Below are positions 1 through 4,159 of a stretch of 6,424 nucleotides of DNA, piece by piece (positions within the stretch are counted from its first letter, which is position 1; every line of letters begins with the position of its first letter). Source of the DNA: an uncultured Oscillochloris sp. (GTDB taxonomy: Bacteria; Chloroflexota; Chloroflexia; Chloroflexales; Chloroflexaceae); contig CAIRDL010000962.1 of assembly GCA_903877345.1 (NCBI GenBank), forward strand, positions 1 through 6,424. Direction: 5' to 3'. The notes under the pieces are model-generated. The model worked only from the letters and a program-made list of their open reading frames with translations. It was not told where the DNA came from and ran no database searches. Made by a program: the position numbers and the translations under genes.

Positions 1-78
1 CGAGACGGCCAGTTCGGCACTGACAAGCCCGAACGCTTGGTCACGAACGGAATGATCTTGGGTATCGAACATCCCGCT

Positions 79-97
79 CATGCTCATGGTGAGCATG
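79..97. repeat. 8-bp inverted repeat upstream of the HNH gene
   Basis: CATGCTCA (79-86) and TGAGCATG (90-97) are perfect inverted copies separated by TGG. The site lies about 75 bases before the HNH start, in a more AT-rich stretch, so it could be an operator or a small hairpin. It also overlaps both ambiguous edge reading frames. Function is unknown. Confidence 0.4.
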
Positions 98-158
98 ATA
101 GTGCATCTGTGTCTATTTTACAAAGGCTAGATTAAAGCTCCTCCACTCAGGGTCATGC

Positions 159-165
159 AAGGGAG
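159..165 (+). promoter_or_regulatory. Ribosome binding site of the HNH gene
   Basis: AAGGGAG ends six bases before the ATG at 172. It supports that ATG as the start, and no competing in-frame start has a comparable site. Confidence 0.7.
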
Positions 166-171
166 ATCGCC

Positions 172-675
172 ATGCAGGTGCTGCTGATCAACGCCAATTA
201 CGCGCCGCTGGCGATTGTCACCCTGCCACGGGCGATGCGGCTCCTCGCTCGCCAGAAGGCCGAGGTACTGGAGACCGACCACCGGGCGATTACCACCGGC
301 ACGGCGGGCGTCACCGTCGCCCGCCCGCTCGTCATGCGTATGCGGCACTACGTCCACACGAAACTGCTCCGCCACCCGAACGTCTCACGCCCGCTGGTGA
401 TCGCCCGCGATGGCGAGACCTGCCAGTATTGCGGCTGCCAGCCGGGCCGCGCCGAGCTCACCCTCGACCACGTCATCCCGCGTGCTCAGGGCGGGGAGAG
501 CAACTGGGAGAACCTCGTGGCGGCGTGTCGCGCCTGCAACACGTACAAGGCAAACCGCACGCCCGTGCAGGCGGGAATGGTGCTTCGCAGCACGCCGCGC
601 CGGATGCTGCTCTCCGTCGCCAGCCGGATCGACCTCACCGCCCGGGAGGTCTGGGGCCAGTACGGGTTCTGCTAA
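172..675 (+). CDS. HNH endonuclease family protein (COG1403/McrA-like)
   Basis: A complete 167-residue protein of the widespread small HNH family whose N-terminus reads like 'VLxLNAxYxPL' (here MQVLLINANYAPLAIVTLPR). The C-terminal half holds the nuclease fold: a CxxC zinc pair at C84/C87 (CQYCG), the Asp-His of the first beta strand at D99-H100 (LTLDHVIPR), a GGxxxWENL segment with N114, and a second CxxC at C119/C122 (CRACN). An Asn at 123 sits where many HNH enzymes carry the third His, a common variant in this family. The fold binds one structural zinc and a catalytic divalent metal and cleaves DNA, but the physiological substrate of this family is not established. A good Shine-Dalgarno sequence lies six bases upstream. 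The gene points toward the Y-RNA/Ro60 block but ends about 145 bases before it, so a functional link is not shown. Family assignment is confident; role is not. Confidence 0.9.
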   Translation: MQVLLINANYAPLAIVTLPRAMRLLARQKAEVLETDHRAITTGTAGVTVARPLVMRMRHYVHTKLLRHPNVSRPLVIARDGETCQYCGCQPGRAELTLDHVIPRAQGGESNWENLVAACRACNTYKANRTPVQAGMVLRSTPRRMLLSVASRIDLTAREVWGQYGFC

Positions 676-820
676 GCCAAGGCGCGCAGGCCGTACAGGG
701 CACGCGAGCACCGGGCAGGGGGCATCGGGCACACACCAGGCACAGACGACCGACCGCGTGAGGGTGGGTCTGGGGCGACGCGCCGGAACGAGCAGCACCA
801 TACAACCGCTGGGATCGTGA

Positions 821-887
821 CCGTCGGGCCGGACGTGGGAGGGTTCTCTTTGAAACAGCCCCCTCCCACACCCGCCTTGCCCGACGG
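821..887 (+). ncRNA. Candidate simple Y RNA: two-tier stem-loop with Ro60-binding motif
   Basis: A nested, fully complementary structure. The outer 9-bp stem is 821-829 with 879-887; the inner 9-bp stem is 835-843 (GTGGGAGGG) with 861-869; the 17-base loop is 844-860. The 5' arm contains GGGCCGG (826-832) and the 3' arm contains TTGCCC (877-882). GGGC pairs with GCCC, C830 is left bulged, and G831 can wobble with T878. That is the layout of the Ro60-binding helix of Y RNAs (GGUCCGA opposite UUGACC), with U-A changed to G-C, and the strands are in the classical order (GG strand near the 5' end, UUG strand near the 3' end). No U-tract follows, so it is a poor intrinsic terminator for the HNH gene. 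It lies four bases before the first tRNA-like RNA and upstream of rsr. The structure is seen directly; the Y RNA role is inferred. One extra G (832) departs from the consensus. Confidence 0.6.
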
Positions 888-891
888 CTAT

Positions 892-1016
892 GCGCCGGGT
901 AGCTCAGTGGTAGAGCACCTAACGCCGTCTTCCGCACCTTGCCCGGCTCCGGGCCGATGGGGGATGGTTACCGCTCCATAACGGGGATGTCGCGGGTTCG
1001 AGTCCCGCCCCGGCGC
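892..1016 (+). ncRNA. tRNA-mimicking Y RNA (YrlA-like), copy 1
   Basis: This reads like a tRNA without an anticodon arm. The acceptor stem is 892-899 with 1009-1016 (GCGCCGGG/CCCGGCGC, 8 bp). T900 and A901 take positions 8-9. The D arm is 902-905/913-916 (GCTC/GAGC) with loop AGTGGTA. The T arm is 992-996/1004-1008 (GCGGG/CCCGC) with loop TTCGAGT. Tertiary partners are in place: T900-A906, G907-C991 and G909/G910 with T998/C999. In place of a 17-base anticodon arm lie 75 bases (917-991) holding a hairpin: GCCCG (941-945), loop GCTC, CGGGC (950-954). C955 is bulged, followed by G956-T940 and A957-T939. This is the UUGNCC/GGNCCGA Ro60 site; pairing continues irregularly down to about 927/968. 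tRNA-like Y RNAs near rsr are known in many bacteria (YrlA). Expected role: bind Ro60 through the hairpin and an effector or tRNA enzymes through the tRNA-like body. Exact ends are not determined. Confidence 0.85.
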
Positions 1017-1027
1017 CGCCACACACA

Positions 1028-1168
1028 TGCGATGTCGTGTAGCGGCAGCACGCTCCGCTGCCATTGCTCACCCCTTGTCCGCTCACGGGCCGATGCAGGA
1101 TGGGTATCGGGTCTAGGCAGGTTCGAATTCAGCCGCAGAGCAGGGCCGGTTCAATTCCTGCCGTCGCA
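1028..1168 (+). ncRNA. tRNA-mimicking Y RNA (YrlA-like), copy 2
   Basis: A second tRNA mimic, 11 bases after the first. The acceptor stem is 1028-1034 with 1162-1168 (TGCGATG/CGTCGCA, 7 bp with one G-U). T1035 takes position 8. The D arm is 1037-1040/1048-1051 (GTGT/GCAC) with loop AGCGGCA. The T arm is 1145-1149/1157-1161 with loop TTCAATT and one C-T mismatch. The 93-base insert (1052-1144) carries the same Ro60-site hairpin as copy 1: GTCCG (1077-1081), loop CTCA, CGGGC (1086-1090), bulged C1091, then G1092-T1076 and A1093-T1075. The 21-base stretches 950-970 and 1086-1106 agree at 18 positions, whereas the D, T and acceptor arms differ. A second T-arm-like hairpin, GGCAGG-TTCGAAT-TCAGCC at 1116-1134, sits in the variable region. 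The RNA ends about 21 bases before the rsr start codon, so it overlaps the rsr leader. The fold is clear; the ends and the use of the extra T-like hairpin are open. Confidence 0.8.
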
Positions 1169-1174
1169 CCTCAG

Positions 1175-1181
1175 AAAGGAG
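1175..1181 (+). promoter_or_regulatory. Ribosome binding site of rsr
   Basis: AAAGGAG, eight bases before the ATG at 1190. It fixes the rsr start. In-frame codons further upstream, back to 1064, lie inside the tRNA-like RNA and are not coding. Confidence 0.85.
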
Positions 1182-1189
1182 ACACACCG

Positions 1190-2782
1190 ATGAGCTACCT
1201 CCGCAAGATCCACGGATCCACGCCGCAGTCCGCGCCGCTGCCGGGCCAGGTGCGGAACAGCGCCGGCGGCTACAGCTACCAGGTGGACGACTGGGCGCGC
1301 CTGGGCCGCTTCCTGGTGCTGGGCAGCGAGGGCGGCAGCTACTACGCCGCCGAGCGCGCCCTGACCCTGGAGAATGCCCACGCTGTCGCGCGCTGCCTCG
1401 CCGATGATGGTGGCCGGGCGGTTGCGGAGATCGTGGCGGTCAGCGTGGCCGGCCGGGCGCCGAAGAACGACCCGGCCCTGTTCGCCCTGGCCCTGGCCGC
1501 CACCGCCGAGGCCGGCGAGACCCGCCGCGCCGCCCTGGTGGCCCTGCCCCAGGTCGCGCGCACCGGCACCCACCTGCTGCACTTCGCCGGCTACGTCCAG
1601 GCCCTGCGCGGCTGGGGTCGCGGCCTGCGCCGCGCCGTCGGGGCCTGGTTCCTCGACCAGCCCGCCGAGCGGCTGGTACTCCAGGCGATCAAGTACCGCC
1701 AGCGCGACGGCTGGGCCCTGCGCGACCTGCTGCGCCTGGCCCACCCGCAGACCGCCGACGCCCAGCGCAATGCTGTGCTGGGCTGGATCGTGCGCGGCTG
1801 GCCCGGCGTCGGCCCGGAGCCGCACCCCGACCCGGTGCTGCGCCAGCTCTGGGCCGTCGAGCAGCTCCAGCGCGCCGAGACCGCCGCCGAGGCGGGTCGC
1901 CTGATCGCCGACTACGACCTGCCGCGCGAGGCGGTGCCCACGCAGCACCTGACCAGCCTCGAGGTCTGGGCGGCCCTGCTGGAGCGCATGCCCATGGAGG
2001 CTATGGTGCGTAACCTGGCCACCATGACCCGGGTCGGCCTGCTGGCCCCGCTCAGCCCGGCGTCCGCGACGGTGGCCGCGCGGCTGCGCGATGGCGCAGC
2101 TATCCGGCGCGCCCGCCTGCACCCGGTCAAGGTGCTGGCGGCCACACTGACCTACGCCGCTGGCCACGGCCAGCGCGGTAAGGGTACCTGGACGCCGGTG
2201 CCAGCGATCATCGCCGCGCTGAACGACGCCTTTGAGCTGGCCTTCGGCGCGGTCGAGCCGGCCGGCACACGCCACCTGCTGGCCCTCGACGTATCGGGCT
2301 CGATGGGGGCCGGTATGATCGCCGGCGTGCCGGGGCTGACCCCGCAGGTGGGCGCGGCGGCGATGAGCCTGATCACGGCGCGGACTGAGCCGTCCACCCA
2401 CACTATGGCATTCAGCCACAAGCTGGTGCCGCTGGCGATCTCGCCCCGGCAGCGGCTCGACGACGTGGTGAAGCTGACCAGCGGCCTGCCCTTCGGCGGC
2501 ACCGACTGCGCGCTGCCGATGCTCTGGGCGCTGGAGCAGAAGGTGGCGGTGGACACCTTCGTGGTCTACACCGACAGCGAGACCTGGTTCGGCCAGGTTC
2601 ACCCGGCGGAGGCCCTGCGGCGCTACCGCCAGCAGATGGGCATCCCGGCCAAGCTCATCGTGGTCGGCATGGTCGCCAACAGCTTCAGCATCGCCGACGC
2701 GAAGGACGGCGGCATGCTCGATGTGGTCGGCTTCGACACCGCCGCGCCGCAGGTGATGCGCGACTTCAGCGCGGCGGGGTAG
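1190..2782 (+). CDS. rsr: Ro60 orthologue (TROVE + VWA domains), Y RNA-binding protein
   Basis: A complete 530-residue protein, close to the length of vertebrate Ro60 and Deinococcus Rsr. The N-terminal two thirds form the TROVE/HEAT-repeat ring. Family hallmarks are VDDWARLGRFLVLGSEGG near residues 25-44 and KYRQRDGW...LLRLAHP in the middle of the ring. The C-terminal part is a von Willebrand A domain with a complete metal-ion site: DVSGS at 367-371, T438-D439 in FGGTD, and D462 in YTDSETW, a typical Ro60 signature. Ro60 is a cytosolic ring that takes 3' ends of misfolded RNA in its cavity and holds Y RNA on its outer face; in Deinococcus the Y RNA tethers it to PNPase. The three candidate Y RNAs directly upstream on the same strand fit this. 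The start at 1190 has a strong ribosome binding site; the same frame is open from 1064, but that part is RNA gene. A strong hairpin begins nine bases after the TAG stop. Confidence 0.96.
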   Translation: MSYLRKIHGSTPQSAPLPGQVRNSAGGYSYQVDDWARLGRFLVLGSEGGSYYAAERALTLENAHAVARCLADDGGRAVAEIVAVSVAGRAPKNDPALFALALAATAEAGETRRAALVALPQVARTGTHLLHFAGYVQALRGWGRGLRRAVGAWFLDQPAERLVLQAIKYRQRDGWALRDLLRLAHPQTADAQRNAVLGWIVRGWPGVGPEPHPDPVLRQLWAVEQLQRAETAAEAGRLIADYDLPREAVPTQHLTSLEVWAALLERMPMEAMVRNLATMTRVGLLAPLSPASATVAARLRDGAAIRRARLHPVKVLAATLTYAAGHGQRGKGTWTPVPAIIAALNDAFELAFGAVEPAGTRHLLALDVSGSMGAGMIAGVPGLTPQVGAAAMSLITARTEPSTHTMAFSHKLVPLAISPRQRLDDVVKLTSGLPFGGTDCALPMLWALEQKVAVDTFVVYTDSETWFGQVHPAEALRRYRQQMGIPAKLIVVGMVANSFSIADAKDGGMLDVVGFDTAAPQVMRDFSAAG

Positions 2783-2791
2783 GCGCGGAAC

Positions 2792-2835
2792 GGGTACAGC
2801 CGAGATACGTTTTTACACGTATCTCGGCTGTACCC
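2792..2835 (+). terminator. 19-bp perfect hairpin after rsr, probable terminator
   Basis: GGGTACAGCCGAGATACG (2792-2809) is followed by its exact reverse complement at 2818-2835. T2810-A2817 adds a nineteenth pair, leaving the six-base loop TTTTAC. It starts nine bases after the rsr stop codon. The T-run lies in the loop, and no U-tract follows the right arm (next bases CGGTTATG), so it is not a textbook intrinsic terminator. It may act as a Rho-aided terminator, or as a 3' barrier protecting the rsr message. Confidence 0.65.
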
Positions 2836-2836
2836 C

Positions 2837-2870
2837 GGTTATGCTTTCAACTGCGGCAAGGTTATGCTTT
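2837..2870. repeat. 11-base direct repeat just downstream of the terminator hairpin
   Basis: GGTTATGCTTT occurs at 2837-2847 and again at 2860-2870, a 23-base period. The spacing, about two helical turns, would suit a protein-binding pair, but nothing else supports this. It could also mark a small duplication. Confidence 0.4.
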
Positions 2871-2946
2871 GAGTCACACAGCGCGAGCGCGAACACAGGC
2901 ACCGCTCCTCACGGTGATTTATACTTGGGCGGGGCACTGACCCCAG

Positions 2947-3423
2947 ATGTTGCACCAGAGACACGCAATGCGCCATCACCCGGCACCGCAACCGCCGAGC
3001 GTCAGCGACACCCCGCCCGCAGCGGCACCACCAGAACCTCGGACACGCAGCACCACCCAACCGCCGCCCCAAGTCGGCGACACCCTGCGCGTGCGGCCCA
3101 GCGCCGGTCGTCGCGACGCGGGCGCTACGGGTGTCGTCACCCGCATACGCGTCAGGAACGGGCGCTGGAGCGCCGTCGAGCAGGTAACCCACCACGGTCG
3201 AGACCTACCTCACGCACTTGGAACGCACTCTAATGCCCTAGAGCGCAATTTTTCCTCATGGATTACCCTCAAGCAGTCCTTAGCGTACGATTTTCCCGGA
3301 AAAATAAGGTGCCCCCTGCTATCAAACCGAAAGATCGGCATGGCGTACCTGCCGCCATTGAGGCGTTGGTACGCCCGAGCGATGGCGGATACGCAGTTCA
3401 GATCTGCAACCGCAGTGCGATAG
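2947..3423 (+). CDS. Doubtful small protein, possibly a frameshifted remnant
   Basis: A 158-residue open frame with no certain family. Residues 1-40 are Pro-, Thr- and His-rich. The next part (VGDTLRVRPSAG...GATGVVTRIRVRNGRWSAVEQV) looks like a small SH3/KOW-type beta-barrel and is the only convincing protein-like portion. After about 3200 the frame loses coding character and the DNA becomes more AT-rich. In another frame, from 3200, the DNA reads ETYLTHLERTLMP and stops at 3239-3241, which would be a more natural C-terminus. A frameshift near 3195-3200 is therefore possible. An ATG at 2968 is an alternative start. No good ribosome binding site is visible; a TATACT box at 2920-2925 lacks a clear -35 partner. 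I would not rely on this gene without homologues. Confidence 0.25.
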   Translation: MLHQRHAMRHHPAPQPPSVSDTPPAAAPPEPRTRSTTQPPPQVGDTLRVRPSAGRRDAGATGVVTRIRVRNGRWSAVEQVTHHGRDLPHALGTHSNALERNFSSWITLKQSLAYDFPGKIRCPLLSNRKIGMAYLPPLRRWYARAMADTQFRSATAVR

Positions 3424-3457
3424 CGCGAGACCCTGACAAGGTTTCAGGTGCCAGCAC
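3242..3457. other. Non-coding gap between the rsr side and the convergent surface-protein gene
   Basis: No convincing gene. This stretch lies between the doubtful frame on the left and the 3' end of the - strand gene. It holds a near-palindrome (TTTTCC at 3291-3296, one C, GGAAAA at 3298-3303), the interlocked inverted repeats at 3342-3388 described separately, and a small hairpin AGGTG/CACCT (3446-3450 and 3455-3459) overlapping the stop codon of the - strand gene. No U-tract follows that hairpin on the - strand, so a terminator role is weak. Confidence 0.4.
3342..3388. other. Interlocked inverted repeats with pseudoknot topology
   Basis: Two perfect inverted repeats interleave. GGCGTACC (3342-3349) pairs with GGTACGCC (3368-3375), and CCGCCAT (3352-3358) pairs with ATGGCGG (3382-3388). 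The order A-B-A'-B' with connecting segments of 2, 9 and 6 bases is that of an H-type pseudoknot, or of two mutually exclusive hairpins. Since the arms are perfect, either strand could form it. Function is unknown; it lies in non-coding DNA between convergent genes. Confidence 0.45.
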
Positions 3458-4159
3458 CTACCGCCGCACCATTGGCACATAGGACGTGAACCACATCCGA
3501 ATCACCACCGTGTCCAGCGACGGATTTGGAATGGTGAGGCGTGGCGCCGTCGGGTCAAGCAGCAACACGACCTCTGCGCTTGTTGCCTGGAGGGCGGCCC
3601 CCGCGACTTCCTCCGTCACCTGAATGGTGTAGCTACCGGGCGCGGCACTGGCGGCAAACCAGAGCACAAACGCCACCTGTCCGGTTGTCCGCACCGTCAG
3701 CCGCCCCTGCTGCACCCCGTTTACCGTGATGGCGAGCGTGTGACCGGGCGTGAAACCCTCCGCGACGATCGCGAACTGACTGCCGGGTGCGCCAATGGTT
3801 CCGTTGAGCAGGCGCAACCCCGTGGTGGCCGGCGCTGGTGCGGTGGTCGGGGTCGCGGTCGGGGTCGCGGTGGGCGTGAGCGTGGGCGTCGGGGTGGCGG
3901 TGGGCGTCGGGGTGGCGGTGGGCGTCGGGGTGGCGGTGGGCGGTGGAGGCGGCGTGTTGTTTCCTGTGGTCCAAGCCGAGAAGACGGTGATCCCGCTGCG
4001 CGAAATGGTTTTCGCAGCCGCATCAAAGCCCGTCTGGGCACAATCCCAGGTCAGTCCTGTCCCGCTGTAGCGACACACGTTGCTGTTCGCATCGGGGGTA
4101 AAGGGTACTGGCAGGGTCAGGTTGGCCGTGTAGCTGTCGCCGGTGGGCGTAATCTTCCA
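3458..4159 (-). pseudogene. C-terminal part of the surface protein, cut off by an in-frame TGA
   Basis: This continues the same frame as the gene at 4160-6424 after its TGA. The first codons read WKITPTGDSYTANLTLPVPF, an uninterrupted extension of the preceding beta-rich sequence, with Cys pairs in VCRYSGTGLTWDCAQ. Then come a Pro/Thr linker (NNTPPPPPTATPTPT... to TTAPAPATTG), an Ig-like beta domain of about 100 residues (APGSQFAIVAEGFTPGHTL...), and the end SYVPMVRR with stop at 3458-3460. Chloroflexota secreted proteins often end in a similar hydrophobic-basic tail (Y-L/V-P-hydrophobic-V followed by Arg/Lys); the tail's role here is inferred. The first internal start, GTG at 4078, lacks a ribosome binding site and would begin mid-domain, so an independent gene is unlikely. 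It is either dead sequence, made by readthrough, or falsely separated by a sequence error. Confidence 0.75.
3884..3937 (-). repeat. Three tandem 18-bp units encoding TATPTP in the Pro/Thr linker
   Basis: GGGCGTCGGGGTGGCGGT on the + strand is repeated exactly at 3884-3901, 3902-3919 and 3920-3937, with degenerate copies further right and left. On the - strand each unit encodes TATPTP, an extended glycosylatable spacer. The unit length is a multiple of three, so copy-number change keeps frame and only changes linker length. Confidence 0.8.

Larger units (their letters stand above)
1..171. other. Unassigned edge and upstream region of the HNH gene
   Basis: No gene can be assigned here. Two frames run open to the left edge. 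On the + strand, 1-135 is open and ends in TAA at 133-135, encoding 44 residues with a His-rich stretch (HPAHAHGEHD). On the - strand, a frame with clustered ATGs (starting at 96, 87 and 81) reads leftward out of the window as MSMSGMFDTQDHSVRDQAF. Neither matches a family I recognise, and the - strand frame has no Shine-Dalgarno sequence before its ATGs. The + strand frame could be the tail of an upstream gene 36 bases before the HNH start. The - strand frame could be the start of a divergent gene. I cannot choose between them from this sequence. Confidence 0.3.

Noticed and set aside
892..1016. Ordinary tRNA gene with an intron
   Set aside because: The excess over a normal tRNA is only about 50 bases, too short for bacterial group I introns. 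No anticodon stem-loop can be built: the CCATAA stretch at 976-981 has no pairing stem and C where T33 should be. The insert carries a Ro60 site instead.
1064..1189. N-terminal extension of the Ro60 protein to an ATG at 1064
   Set aside because: The extension lies inside the second tRNA-like RNA and has no ribosome binding site. Ro60 homology begins just after the ATG at 1190, which has AAAGGAG at the right distance.
1151..2602. 483-codon open frame on the - strand opposite rsr
   Set aside because: Shadow frame of a GC-rich gene. Its composition (His, Gln, Gly, Arg) resembles no protein family, while the + strand encodes full-length Ro60 with all motifs.
2839..3195. 118-codon - strand frame after rsr
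   Set aside because: No family, no ribosome binding site, and Arg/Cys-rich composition typical of antisense frames; it also runs into the terminator hairpin region.
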